Of a DNA stretch of 32,254 nt, positions 1 to 10,696 are shown in pieces. Both the position numbers and the translations under genes were made by a program. The stretch comes from Phoronis australis (taxonomy: Eukaryota > Phoronida > Phoronidae), in assembly GCA_002633005.1 (NCBI GenBank), contig NMRA01000594.1:39722-71975 (forward strand). The letters are read 5' to 3'. Position 1 is the first letter of the stretch; each line of letters begins with the position of its first letter. The notes below the pieces were generated by a model. That model ran no database searches. It was not told where the DNA came from and saw nothing but the letters and a program-made list of their open reading frames with translations.

Positions 1-609
1 CCCAACCAGTACCATGTTTTACTGTTTACAAGTGGAACACTGGTCGTAGCATTGCTCATTGCTTTAACTATTTTGACCAACTGGTCATTTTCTTTTGGTA
101 AACTTACATTGCAAGAGAAAATTATCATTACACAGTGTTAAGATATGCAATGTATCATCATCTAGAAAAACTTGATCAGCACAGCAATGACTTTTCTTAC
201 TTTATTATGATATACTTTTTCATTTTGATCAAGAACTTATTAAATTAACAGCAACCTTATGAATTTTTGCATGGTAGAAATGAGCTGTGACCACAAGTTG
301 TAGTGTGCGTACCCTTTTATACAACTGTGATGCATTAGGCCATAAAATTTTATTCGGTGGTTTTTGTGCAAAAATATTTTAGGTTACAAACCTGGAATGA
401 TGGTACTTTATAATAACTCAGCTTTTACAGTTATATGACTACCTTCAGTTTTCACCAAAAGTGGTCACTGAATATGGACCTTGATTGTGATTTGCCCTAT
501 AACATTACTTGGTAAGTTTTTAGCAATCAGTTTCTATCGACATCGTTCCGTGATGTTATTCCCACCAGTTACCCCACTGAATAACGGGTTTATTGTGTGG
601 AGCTAACTG
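1..609. other. Non-coding stretch, nothing recognised
   Basis: AT-rich sequence without a long ORF, ankyrin motif, tRNA-like boxes or inverted-repeat ends. It may be downstream flank of the ankyrin gene or an intron of something beyond the window. Confidence 0.4.
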
Positions 610-840
610 TTACGAACTCTCGAAGAAGTCGAAAAAACGACATCAGGCCTACCCGCTTTCCTCGCAGCTGCATACATGTAGCTCGGACAAGCGGGAACGA
701 TGCACCTCTACATAGCGCATTCACTCTGCAGATGAATCACTGACGTCGCTGCGTCGTATCTCACCTTCCTCCCAGGTTAACGCGACACCTTTCGGCAAGG
801 TCAGGTCGAGAGCACGCGAGGCGATGTGGGTAAAGACCGA
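610..840. other. CpG-dense patch with a short minus-strand ORF
   Basis: About twenty CpG dinucleotides fall in roughly 230 bp, far denser than the sequence around it. On the minus strand a 39-codon open stretch (840-721) ends in TGA and has a protein-like, charged C-terminus (TWEEGEIRRSDVSDSSAE). It could be the last exon of a gene or just a CpG-rich regulatory patch. Candidate acceptors do not give the phase 0 needed to join exon 12, so I do not attach it to the ankyrin gene. Confidence 0.35.
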
Positions 841-929
841 TTAAGACGGTAAAAAAGACGAATTAAATCGGGTGGCGTTCTCCTATAAAATTCAGACAAT
901 TTCCAAAGGCAGCAATCGCGTGGTTAATG

Positions 930-1250
930 CCAACACGAAAAATAGAATGTGCACATGTATTTCGAATAATCGAGAAAATTCGTAAAGCATAGATTTTGCA
1001 GAGCACATAAATTAATTGGATTTTTAAATTCAATAAGATAGTTTTGCAAATGCATACTCGCAAAATTATATTTTCCAGAGGCCCTTCTGTAGCAAAGGAT
1101 AACGGATAGAACTCTCGCTATATTGTTTGTGTTTTACTTTCTCTAAATTTTGAGAAAATTGATGGCCTGGCAGATAACGTCAATTGTTGCACATTTCCTG
1201 ACTTTTGAAAATAAACATTTTTTCATATTTAGGGGCGCAGCTCTTGAAGA
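930..1250 (+). repeat. Left copy of a ~320 bp direct repeat shared with the right edge
   Basis: Aligns by eye over its length with 31932-32254 in the same orientation. Shared landmarks include CGAGAAAATT at 971 and 31981, ATTTTTAAATT, and a GATGRCCTGRCAGATAAC block. The copies are clearly diverged, with small indels. No ORF is conserved between them. It is probably a dispersed repeat or part of a larger duplicated unit; the family is unknown. Confidence 0.7.
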
Positions 1251-1844
1251 GGACCATCGATGACATTCAAGTGGACACCCTTTTCGTGTTTTAATTGGCA
1301 AATTCTTAAAAGAGGCCGCTCACGAAAAGAGGTGCCAATGTTTAAATCGATTATCTCTATTTTCCTATATTTTGTGAAATCGCACAACCGGCTTTCATGC
1401 TGAGGTAAGTCACTTCCTGCAAGGTCATCCGATAATGGAATGAACTCTCATTATTTTCCAAGTTTATTGATGTGTAGCCTTTCATCCTAGGTGTGCCATT
1501 TCAGACAAAACCCCCTCTCAGTGGGGCGGTTCGGTATACCTCTATACATGTAAATCTGACAGTGCCAAATATTCACTAGGGAAAGTTGAGATTCCAAATT
1601 CATCAATAACGCAAAAGAACCGTTAACAGGTCAGCAATATCAAAATATTCGACCCAAACAACCAAAAATATGAAAAATACAATAGAATTGCCACCATCGA
1701 AAAGTTGGAATTTTGAAGGAAGGGGAATGTCAATATTTGTGAAATACACAAAAAGGCTACTTCCGATGCTTAGTTATAAATAATGTTAATTTTTTCCAAT
1801 AGTATCACAAGAATAGTATTTCTTTTGCGGGTCGTTACTAGGAA
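1251..1844. other. Non-coding stretch, nothing recognised
   Basis: AT-rich, no ORF of note and no repeat that I could define, apart from one TACATGTA site at 1545. Confidence 0.4.
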
Positions 1845-2757
1845 CTGTTTGTAATGAATTCACTAAGGTCGAAAAGATTTGTGATGACCGTGAAATGACC
1901 AAAAATACACCTTAATGTGAATGCCCCATTTCACATGTTCACCGGGTTACCCGTCAAAAATCTGTGATCAGTCCATTTTGATAAACAAATTTGTTAGTTT
2001 CTGATTTACATGTTTGTGTATATACGAAAACCGACCAGTTAATAGATGATTTTTGGGAATAAGACGCTAATATTTTAAGAACTTATGATGTTTCAGTGAA
2101 TTTAGATTATGAAAAAACAGATCCCAAAATAGTAAAGTGCACTTGGACGCTTCTTGCCTATCTAAAATAACTCTTAAAGACAATGGTGAAATTTGGACAA
2201 TTCCCAAAAATGTAATCACCATTCAAATGACAATAAATGCATTGCTTTTTGGCTTCGGTACAAGATTTGTTGTTTAAATTCACTAACAGGGGATCAAAAA
2301 GGACATGAGTTATTAAATCAAGGTAAACGTATCGCTCATGGATTCGATTGTTGGTTTCTGAATTACATGCTTATGTATCTACGAAAATGAGCTGATTAAC
2401 TGATGATTTTTGGCAATTAGAAACTAATTTGGTAAGAAATAACAATGCTTCAACGAGCTTAGTTGAAACCATCACCAGATCCCAAAATACAGTGTATACA
2501 AGTACACTAAACAATTTGATTTGTCTATCTGAAAGAAGTCTTAGTGATATTGATGAATGTCGGACAGCTGTAAAAAGTGTTCTAAAATTTTCTCAGATTT
2601 CAAATGACAATAAACTGTTTATTGACTTAGGAAATAGATTAGTGGGTTTACTTTCACAAACCGTAGATCGAAGAAGTTTAAATACTTCAATAAATAAAAT
2701 TAAACATATTGCCCATCAACTGGGAAAGGTTCTCTTTGCACTTCCTTCATGTTGTTA
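1845..2757 (+). repeat. Diverged ~370-420 bp repeats, the last unit carrying an open frame
   Basis: Two units align well by eye: 1991-2075 with 2349-2435 (about three quarters identical over the best 63 bp), continuing through shared landmarks CAGATCCCAAAATA (about 2122 and 2478) and CAAATGACAATAAA (about 2223 and 2606). A partial earlier unit near 1845-1900 shares AATTCACTAA with the unit at 2277. The last unit keeps a 109-codon plus-strand frame from 2429 to 2758. I do not recognise the protein. This could be a decaying gene with internal repeats or a non-coding repeat with a chance ORF. Confidence 0.5.
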
Positions 2758-2758
2758 G
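2429..2758 (+). CDS. Hypothetical 109-codon ORF within a repeat unit
   Basis: The open frame begins at a GTG/TTG-type position rather than a clear ATG and ends in TAG at 2756-2758, so it is more likely an exon remnant than a complete gene. The peptide is hydrophilic with alternating Leu/Ile, possibly helical (FIDLGNRLVGLLSQ, residues about 63-76). No domain is recognised. The homologous upstream repeat unit has no equally long frame. No function is proposed. Confidence 0.25.
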   Translation: MVRNNNASTSLVETITRSQNTVYTSTLNNLICLSERSLSDIDECRTAVKSVLKFSQISNDNKLFIDLGNRLVGLLSQTVDRRSLNTSINKIKHIAHQLGKVLFALPSCC

Positions 2759-4554
2759 TTTCCAATAGTATTGGCAATTAATTTTCTTCAAAACTGAATC
2801 ATTTGCTTTCCATTCCTGTGCATACTACACACATGGAGCACGTCAGGACTGACGTACCCATGATATGAAGTGTGTACATTTTTGGGACACACTCTGTATC
2901 ATTTCCCTCAGCCACAAGAAAGTAGACTACCGCCTGTGTTTCATCAAGGGATTTTGAAACAGCCACAGAGGCTATGTCAAAATGAAGTTTTCTCGAAACA
3001 TGATCATAAAAACGAGGACTTAGAATCAGCGCAGAGGAATAGGTACGAGCTACTGTAAGCTGCCTGTTTCAAGTGAATCCTAGCTAAGCTGACCAGCGAT
3101 TAGCTCTAGTTCATCGAATCTACTGTTGGAACCCAGCTACTCGTCAGTGCGCTGGCCCTAGCCCATTCTTACACTGCGCAAAACTTTGTTGGTTCACGGT
3201 TACTAATCCTGATGGCTTCATCTCAGGCATTACCCCCCCCCCAACCCACCTATGGACCCCTTCCGAAAACACCACTGACAAAACAATTAATGCTCCTATC
3301 ATTGGCAGGAAACTACATGTATTGGTAGTCAATGTTTGGTGCAATTGGTCTTTTAGTTCTCTGTGAACACGCTTTATACGAAATATTTAAATTGGCGGTC
3401 GAAACTGTGAGTTACAAAAAGCCTATCTCACATTTCGTTGTCTGCTTGATTCGTCTACGTTCGTACGTACGCAGGTACACCCTGATGGGTTTAGGCTGTC
3501 GCGAGGGGGGGGGNGGGGCGGATTTCTTTTCCATCTATGTCCTCCTATAAGTTATAGCCTTGACTACAATTTTTGTGAATACAGGTGTATTATAATTCTT
3601 CTTTTTTGTGCAGCAAGACTCATGAGAATTTGCACTTATCAATCAAATGTCTTGGGCCAGTATCTACTATGCCTAATCAATGTCGTCGAGTACATAAATG
3701 TACATGTGTTACCACCTTTTTGAAATCATTGGGATATTTGACAGACATGCTGTACATGATAATTTTATATTTCTTGCAGAGAAAACCTGTTCTCAGTTCA
3801 TCATAATTCAAGAACTATAATTTGATAGTGTGACTATCCAGGTATATGAGGAACTATGAGCATTTGGGGTGCATTCAAAACAGGCGACAGCAAGTACTGT
3901 TAAATATCCAACTTTTCGTTTTACCAGGCTCGTGCATCGAAAGTGTTAGATTGGGTGAAATTGGCATGAAAATTGGTAAAGTTTAACTATGAAGACCATA
4001 GAAAAGTGAAAATATGTTATGCATGGGTGTTGAGGGAAGTTTATATTTGATAGTGCGTATGTTGATGTTGATGGAATAAGTATGACTTTCAGGAAGTGTT
4101 GACAGTGTTGTGCCACAAATAACTGAAGCTGGGAGTTAACGTAGGACAGGACAATGATGTGCTTAAAAGAATTTTGTCGTCGAAAGAGCCGTTTGTTTTC
4201 TGCTGGAGATCAGCCCATGCAGCGTAGAATAGAGCCTGCAACCCCGGGAGTCACAGCCTGACGCTCGGATGGCGGAGTTAAATCCTACTCGATGAACGGC
4301 AGTGTTTTAAGCGTACTTACACATGTGTCACTCATAACGTCACAGGTGTTAGTTTGAGTGAATGACTGGCAGAAAACGACAGACTTGGTGACTTGTTATC
4401 TAATCAGAAGAATCTCACAGAATGTTGGTGTTTTATAGATGTAGTCCAAATCAATAAATAACCTAATAACTGAATTAATGTCAGGCAGCTAGTACATAAC
4501 CTTACGGAAAATATTGTTTCGAACTTTTAACGCTGTATTTTTGTTCGGCGAAGC
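2759..4554. other. Non-coding stretch with G/C homopolymer gaps
   Basis: Contains a 16 bp hairpin-like palindrome at 2840-2855 (ACGTCAG..CTGACGT), a C-run at about 3232-3241 and a G-run interrupted by an N at 3514. Short ORFs on both strands here show no recognisable domain. No gene is supported. Confidence 0.4.
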
Positions 4555-5330
4555 GGCCCACCAGTGAGCTTGCCTGGCGTGTAAAATTTGTGATAGGTGG
4601 AACGATGTTGAACGTACATGTAGTGCAATTAATTGCAATCGGTTACATGGAGGGTTGATCTATCTGAACTATGTGATTGTCCACCACTGAATTTGTCTGG
4701 CAGTATTCATTCATGATACCTGGGTTACATACATGAACTTACATTGCTACAGATTGTATGTGGTTGCCTCTTGGGTTGATCTACCTCATTAGACCTCGTT
4801 ATTTATAATTGGCAGGCGCAGCCCACCAGAGATATTGTCTAGCATATATTAACTACTCCGCCACGTGAAGTGATGATAGACATTACGGCTTCAGGTTTAA
4901 CCCAATATCTGGTGGGTTGTTCTAGCCCTACTCGGAAATTTGTGCGTGTCTGGAGAGGGTGTTCCACCAAAGAATATTTTTTGTTGTTTTTATGTATGAT
5001 ATTTTGGTCTATGTTGCATAAGTTGTAACTGGTTTCGTGCAGTTACCTCTTCAACTGATCTAGGTCATTTTTGTCTTCAGTTATAACAGTCTGGCTGTTG
5101 TTCCCACCACTGATATTGTCTGACAGAGAGTTGGATTGAATAGCACATGTTGGTCTCGTAGGCATTTTAGGTAGTTACCAGAAAAGTTGATGTAGTTCAA
5201 TTGTTGACGCCATTCCATGGACCCTTCGAACATAGCCACCAGACCAAGTATGCCAGATGACCACGAGCATATGGATACCTATGGAGCACTGTGGTAACCT
5301 AGAAAATTGGCTACCTTTCATGCCCATAAA
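4555..5330 (+). repeat. Diverged tandem array of ~140 bp units
   Basis: About six units begin with variants of CCACCAGTGATATTGTCTGG, near 4557, 4681, 4821, 4962, 5102 and 5236, giving spacings of about 124-141 bp. A second shared block, resembling GTTACCTCTTGGGTTGATCTA, recurs later in most units. The units are strongly diverged and no reading frame runs through the array. This looks like an old minisatellite or satellite remnant; the family is unknown. Confidence 0.5.
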
Positions 5331-5332
5331 CC

Positions 5333-5420
5333 CTCTTGGATCGCAGTCTGGTCATCAGAGTGCTCAGAGGCCCTGCTACTGTACAGGAGATCCTGGGTTC
5401 GATTCCTCGGGACACCGAAA
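5333..5420 (+). repeat. tRNA-derived SINE-like head
   Basis: A near-perfect Pol III B box, GGGTTCGATTCC, lies at 5395-5406, with an A-box-like TGGTCATCAGAGTGC about 45 bp upstream. An anticodon-arm-like CCTG..CAGG pair lies between them. The D and T stems do not pair properly, so this is not a functional tRNA. It most likely marks a SINE or tRNA pseudogene. No poly(A) tail or target duplication was defined. Confidence 0.5.
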
Positions 5421-5581
5421 TTTTTCAGAATAGCAAGTAAAGGCATTCATACGAAAAACTGTTGTTGTGTGCTGAATGAAAATTTATCAACGAACACTGT
5501 GTTGAAGATTTTACAGTATCAACAGCTGAAGTTTGTTCATTCCCTGGTTATCATCTAGTCTTTTGCTTGGAGGATGCTTAC

Positions 5582-5680
5582 CGTGTCCCGTTTATGTTTA
5601 TAGGTTCCTTTGTCAAAGAGTTGTTTGAAAATCTCCAGGTTTCCTCCCAAAGCTGCATAATCCAGAGGTTCTCTGTTCCA
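5582..5680 (-). CDS. Exon 12: ankyrin repeat, last recognised exon
   Basis: Thirty-three codons, phase 0, acceptor TGTTTTAG and donor ACG|GTAAGC. The core is REPLDYAALGGNLEIFKQLF (residues 3-22), with Asp replacing His in PLHYAA. If the donor is not used, the frame continues only eight codons to a TAG at 5555-5557, which could be an alternative C-terminus. No further ankyrin-like exon was seen on the minus strand between here and position 1, and no AATAAA was seen just downstream. Confidence 0.88.
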
Positions 5681-6421
5681 CTAAAACAAATGTGATATCA
5701 CATCAACAGTTTTGCAATGCCACAAATTTATTGGTTGACACTTGGTAGAGTGTGAGGACGTACATGTAGCAGCATTGCAAAACAGTGACAAATCTTGAAA
5801 AAACCGTAAAACTGCTTAGCACGTAGAAGCACTCTGAGAAAATGAATTGAATAAAAATAACATAACTCGGTGGAGTGGGAGGACAATGGTGGATTACAAA
5901 ACATTAAAAACCTTCTTCCAAAATCCCAAAGCTACTGTAATAGTATACTATGACGTACGCTCGTATATGAAATAAAGTGTCCTGAAATTAAGTTGCTTCA
6001 GCATATCGTCACATTTGCCGACATTCGATAGCGAGACAACAGGATTCCCAGGTTAAAAAAGAAAGACACTTTTGATTAAATATGGGACATATGCAAATTG
6101 AACGGACGCTCAAAGGAGACGAAACTGAAGCCTTTCCCCCTTCGCTGGAATCTGTCAAGGGTAGACCGAGCAGCGGGGTTCAGCCAACAGTCACCGTGAA
6201 AGATCTTTGTAGACATTTTTGCTGGAAAACTTGGATAATCCAAAAAACAAAAACACATATTCCATGTCCTAAGGAAGTCCAAGTGGTCATTGTATTTGAC
6301 GTGGCCCAATAACGCAGCATGTCAAAATGTGTATTGATCCCTTTTTCGGACGACGGGTTAAAGCTACAAAAATCGGGTCTGTTGGAAAGCACGTTTCTTA
6401 CACTTACGTGTATATACTTAC

Positions 6422-6520
6422 GTGGTCTGTTAGGTCGGCATTGGTTATTTTCTTCGACGCTAAGTCGAATATTTCGGGGTTACCTCCGTAAGCGGCGTAG
6501 TGCAAAAGGGTTCCACCACA
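6422..6520 (-). CDS. Exon 11: ankyrin repeat
   Basis: Thirty-three codons, the standard ankyrin length, phase 0, acceptor TTTGTAG and donor CAC|GTAAGT. The core reads GTLLHYAAYGGNPEIFDLAS (residues 3-22); the second helix is irregular. The tail ITNADLTDH resembles the hairpin between repeats. The introns on both sides are short (371 and 741 bp). Confidence 0.88.
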
Positions 6521-6891
6521 CTACAAATTGTGAAACAAGAAAAATTGGACTCATGCAACGATCATATTATTTCAGTCTAAGCGACTGACAGTGCAGCAGA
6601 AAACCAGCAAAGAAAAAGATCGCATACAAAGTAATCATTAAGAATAGTATCACACAATCTGTCACGGTTGGTGGATTGATCCCCCCCCCAAAAAAAAACA
6701 GCGAATTCCGACAAAACAACCGAACTTTTGACATTAGTGCTGCTTCCCCAAGAGACATCCTGACACCAACTATTTGACGCTTGCTCTAACACAGATGTCA
6801 ATATTAGCAGCACAATATCTTCATGATATAAGTTATACATGTATTATATATAAGTAGATTCATTCTATAATTTTGTAGTGTAAGTACTTGC

Positions 6892-6984
6892 CTTGTCCAT
6901 TAAGCTAGCATCTGCTCCATTTTCCAGAAGAAGTTTGAACACTTCATAGTGACCTTTCCATTGATGTGCCAGTCGGCCCATTGG
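6892..6984 (-). CDS. Exon 10: ankyrin repeat with a GC donor
   Basis: Thirty-one codons, phase 0, acceptor TTTGTAG. The second half, YEVFKLLLENGADASLMDK, is a textbook ankyrin helix and hairpin; the first helix (GRLAHQWKGH) has lost the TPLHYAA consensus. The exon ends AAG|GCAAGT, a match to the known GC-AG intron donor consensus. The nearest GT would break the phase shared by all other exons. The LINE remnant starts about 170 bp upstream of this exon (minus sense) in the antisense direction. Confidence 0.82.
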
Positions 6985-7152
6985 CTACAAAATGTGACGA
7001 GCGGTGAATGAAGCCCTGATACATGTACATGTAACTGCTGCATTACAGGGCACTGAGTTATTTGCCGCCATGGAGTGGAAAGTTGCAGGGGTGCACCTAT
7101 TGACACAAGTCTGCCACAATATGTAACTTCAGTGCAGCATTGATGTGAGCAA

Positions 7153-7584
7153 ATGGACCCCATTAGAATTCAAAAGCACGTACATGCAGATTTTATTGAA
7201 TGTGCTTTCGTGGATTTTAAGGCAGCCTATGACAGTATACATAGAAGCGCATTGTATTTTAAACTAAAGAACAATCTCATAGAAGGTAAGATGTATAAGA
7301 TAATTAAAGCAATGTACGCTGAAGTAAAAGCGTGCGTGAGACTGAGTAACCGAAGCTACGCGGAGTTCTTTGATTGTCATAATGGTCTAAAACAAGGCTC
7401 TCAGCTATCACGGTTTTTGTTTATTTTATTTATAAACGATCTCGAAAAAGAATTAGAATCCGGTGGCAGTGAAAAAATTTCCATGGGATCAGCTGAATTA
7501 TTGCATCTGCTGTTTGCTGATGATTTGGTTTTATTTTCTTATAGTGTGAAAGGACTGCAGAAAAAAATTGAACATTTTATATGA
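7153..7584 (+). pseudogene. Reverse transcriptase fragment, palm region
   Basis: Covers the RT palm with the FADD motif at about residues 121-124 of this frame (the YXDD-box equivalent). The reading frame ends at a stop 7582-7584 because of an indel in the preceding A-run; the frame continues as LINE sequence one base out of register from 7568. The first RT motifs are missing. Confidence 0.85.
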
Positions 7585-8278
7585 GTATAGTCAGAAATGG
7601 AAATTGATTGTTAACATGTCGAAGACTAAGATAATTGTTTTCAGAAAAGGTGGAATTTTACGATCGTATGAAAAATGGACGTATGATGGGAATACTGTAA
7701 ATATTGTAAATGCATACAAATATCTAGGATTAATGTTTACTACGAAAGGTTCGTGGTCTTGCGCACAGAAAACTCTATCATTACAGGCTACTAAGGCAGT
7801 GAATTTAATGAGAAAAAATGTCAATGGTTTTAATAAACTCCCTGTTAAAGTTAGTTTAAAATTATTCGATTGTAAAATATTGCCGATACTTCATTATGGT
7901 TGTGAGATCTGGGGTTTTAGTGATTACGAATGTATAGAAATAGTCCACACAAAATTTTGTAAAGAAATTTTGAATTTGCCTAGCACGGCAATTTCATCGA
8001 CTGCTAGAGGTGAGATGGGTCGTTACTCCATGATTGCTTACCGACTTCCTAGAATTATGAAATATTGGTTAAAACTATTAAGAACCGATGAGTCAAAAAT
8101 TACATATCATTGCTATGAATGGCAGTACAATATGACGGAAAATGTTAATAAACCGTGCTGGGTTAATGATGTTAAGAAATTGCTATTTCAGTTTGGTTTT
8201 GGAGAGGCATGGTATAATCAGGGTGTAGGTTCCGAGACAAGCTTCATATCACTTTTTAAACAAAGATGCAGATATTGA
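7568..8278 (+). pseudogene. LINE ORF2 fragment: RT thumb and connection
   Basis: Open for about 236 codons. It contains QKWKLIVNMSKTKIIVF and YKYLGLMFTTKG, both typical of the end of LINE reverse-transcriptase domains, and HYGCEIWGF in the conserved region after RT. It starts at the frameshift and has no true start codon. It ends at a second frameshift; the LINE-like reading continues in another frame through about 8265-8394. Confidence 0.85.
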
Positions 8279-8402
8279 TCAGCAAAAATGGCAAGATATT
8301 TTGAACAATTCGATTAAGCTGGAAACTTACAGAACTTTTAAGTTAAATATATGTTTTGAAAACTATTTAGATGTAATTGACAATGTAAATGTTTGATCTG
8401 AT

Positions 8403-8717
8403 ATGGTAAGATTGAGATGTTCAGCGCATGCACTAATGATTGAAAAGGGTAGACACTTGAAACTTAGCAGAACAGAAAGGTTATGCCCTCTCTGTGTTAG
8501 GACATATGTTGAGTCAGAATATCATTTTGTTATCGAATGCTCATTCTACGATGACCTAAAGAAACGATATTTGTCTGGATGGAGCTACAACAACCCCAAT
8601 GTTACAAAATTCAACAGACTCATGACTATGGAGGAAAAAGATCTGATATGGTCAACATGTAAATATGTTCATTTCGCATTCAAGCGAAGAAGAATTCGGT
8701 TTACTTCTAGTGTTTGA
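8403..8717 (+). pseudogene. LINE ORF2 fragment: C-terminal zinc-knuckle region
   Basis: Contains CPLC at about residues 28-31, followed by a His/Cys pair in YHFVIECSF, the CCHC-like motif seen at the C-terminus of many animal LINE proteins. A TGA at 8394-8396 separates it from the sequence upstream. It ends in TGA at 8715-8717, close to the element's natural C-terminus. Confidence 0.8.
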
Positions 8718-8800
8718 CACTTACCTTTATTGTATTTGATGATTTGATTGTAACAAGGGCCGGGGGCCTAGTTATTGAATAAATATACTAATATGTAGAA

Positions 8801-9336
8801 TATTGACGACCTATTCGAACATCGGATACCCCGCTCCTATAGGGTTAATTCAAAAGGTAAGAGTTCTTCTTTCAGGAAATCAGAGCAGAGATAATTTTTC
8901 CTTCGATCATTTCAAAACAAAAAAGCAGCAAAATATCAATTGATTCCAATATCGTGGCCCACCTTTCAAGAGCGGCCCGAGAATTTGGAGCAAAAGAGTG
9001 ACCTGGACAAATTGCTATCCAGTTTTTAATGGTTGTATAGCGTCAGTGTGATAAGGAATCGCAATGGTTCCATCCGATAAAATCGTAAACTAGATATTGC
9101 ACATCTAGAGTTTGTAGGGTCAGGAATCATTAAGGAATTTCGACATTTTGAATTTAGCGTCAGGGTCCCTAAAAACACAGCATAGTTGACTTTGTCCCTA
9201 TAACATTTAACATATTAAAATGAAACGACTGAAAAGGAACACAAATTTGCTTTGTACCAGCCTGAAACAAAAATTTTGAGGTGGTAAAGCGAAAACGATT
9301 CGTGAACTACATGTATTATTCAGAAGTTTGCTAATG
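8801..9336. other. Intronic stretch, nothing recognised
   Basis: Lies between the LINE remnant and the small minus-strand ORF at 9337-9576. No ankyrin-like coding was seen on the minus strand. Confidence 0.4.
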
Positions 9337-9576
9337 TCAAAACCCATCTGAGAGGATAATTCCAGTTGAGTGCATGTATAAGTAGGTTCCAGGGTCTTCG
9401 GCGTTCCCGTGATACAAGACGAGGTTGTGGTCTTTAGCTTCAACAACAATTTGCATGGCCAAGGTCAATTGAATCCGAGACATTAGGCGCTTGCCGACCA
9501 CAACACAGTAAGTAGAGATAGCGTAGTAAGTGTAGGTTATAGTCCTGCGTTGAACCGGTGTGTATTCTGCCGTTGG
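9337..9576 (-). other. Unrecognised 79-codon open stretch, possible exon relic
   Basis: On the minus strand a frame open from the codon after a TAG (9576) to TGA (9337-9339) has protein-like composition. Its last 40 residues (LTLAMQIVVEAKDHNLVLYHG and following) have alternating hydrophobic strands that loosely resemble a laminin-G-like or bulb-lectin-like beta sandwich. Overlapping frames just upstream are also open. No start codon or convincing splice pair was found. This may be a decayed exon within the large ankyrin intron, or chance. Confidence 0.2.
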
Positions 9577-9703
9577 CTAACATTATCAGTCTGTAGTTGC
9601 CAAGCAAAGACCATTTGCGTGTTTGTACAAAGGGGCGCATAGCAGATAAATCGCTGATGTAGAATCTGAACGTGGACGTTTTTATAACGCTTAATCCTCC
9701 CAA

Positions 9704-10696
9704 ATTGTCTCAAGTACCTTCATCAAATTCACAAACATGCTAAAATTTCGGTCAAGTCTTTATGAATAAAGAATGATATGCTAAAAGAAAATGTCAGGTA
9801 TTGACAAACTGGATAATTAACTGCGCATTTGAAATGTACCGATTTCAGCATGGGGACAGTGCAACCAAGTTTGTTAAATATTTAATAAAAGTTATTAGAT
9901 TGGAATCATTTTAGTTACTCAAAGGTTTGTCTGAAAGCCTAAATATTGTTTTATCTACTATCCTCGAAATGTTTCAAAGGTATTAAAATTGGCAGATTTC
10001 AGTACAAGAAGTTATGCAATGTGACTGGCCTGGATGAGCGACAGGTGGTAAAAGAAGTCCCATTTCTCTTTGTTAACACTGAGTAATATGACAAAAATAT
10101 CATTTTCGAAGATGGATCAGCACATGACGAAATTTCATACTATACATGGATGTTCGTGACATGTGATGTTTTTGAATATTTCATTTTGCTTGGATTTCAC
10201 ATGCAGGTCTACATAAATTGAAAAACTACAGGAAAACACCGGCACTGGATTTCATCATAATAGGGGGCCTTTTCCCTGAGGGAGACTTTAATTATAGTAT
10301 TATGTAGAATTCGAAAAGCGACTTAAGGGAAGCAACTCAACTCATAATTGGTAGACACAACAGTTTTCTGAAAACAGACGTTTACGCATAGTGTAACGTG
10401 CATTTTTGTTTCCCATGGTTCGTAAGCAAAGCATTATTTTGAGCCGAGGGGCAATAGAATAAAAGTTCCTCAGGCCCCCAAAGCGTGATAATGAAAATTT
10501 GTGGTTCGGTAGTTTCAATTTCAGGCAGTCACATTTTCAGCAAATTGTCAAAAAGGCGCACATAGCTGAAACCAGGCACCGTATTTTGTACAAAAAATTA
10601 ACATCGGTATTCAATGTTGGAGCGCGTTCTTTGAAATCTTTAAGGTTAGATTAGACTATCATTGTCTCATAGATTAATTACTAAGGTTGTCTAGGG
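9704..10696. other. Intronic stretch, nothing recognised
   Basis: AT-rich sequence with no long ORF and no defined repeat. Confidence 0.4.

Larger units (their letters stand above)
7153..8800 (+). mobile_element. 5'-truncated, inactivated non-LTR (LINE) retrotransposon
   Basis: Conceptual translation shows reverse-transcriptase motifs: FVDFKAAYDSIHR near 7208-7246, GLKQGSQLSRFLF near 7384-7425 and the catalytic-type FADDLVLFS near 7513-7540. Then come the thumb region and a C-terminal zinc-knuckle-like region (CPLC...H..IEC, about 8484-8540). These are typical of animal LINE ORF2 proteins. The endonuclease and the first RT motifs are absent, so the 5' end is truncated. The frame breaks in a run of seven A at about 7561-7567, shifts again near 8265, and is interrupted by TGA at 8394-8396. 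The 3' end near 8790 is AT-rich (GAATAAATATACTAAT). It lies antisense in the largest intron of the ankyrin gene. The exact clade is not assigned. Confidence 0.88.

Noticed and set aside
5350-5420. Functional tRNA gene
   Set aside because: The B box is good but the D and T stems do not pair, so it is a SINE or pseudogene.
6076-6392. Overlapping ORFs on both strands in intron 11
   Set aside because: No domain, and they overlap each other; the splice-bounded ankyrin exon next to them explains the only coding signal.
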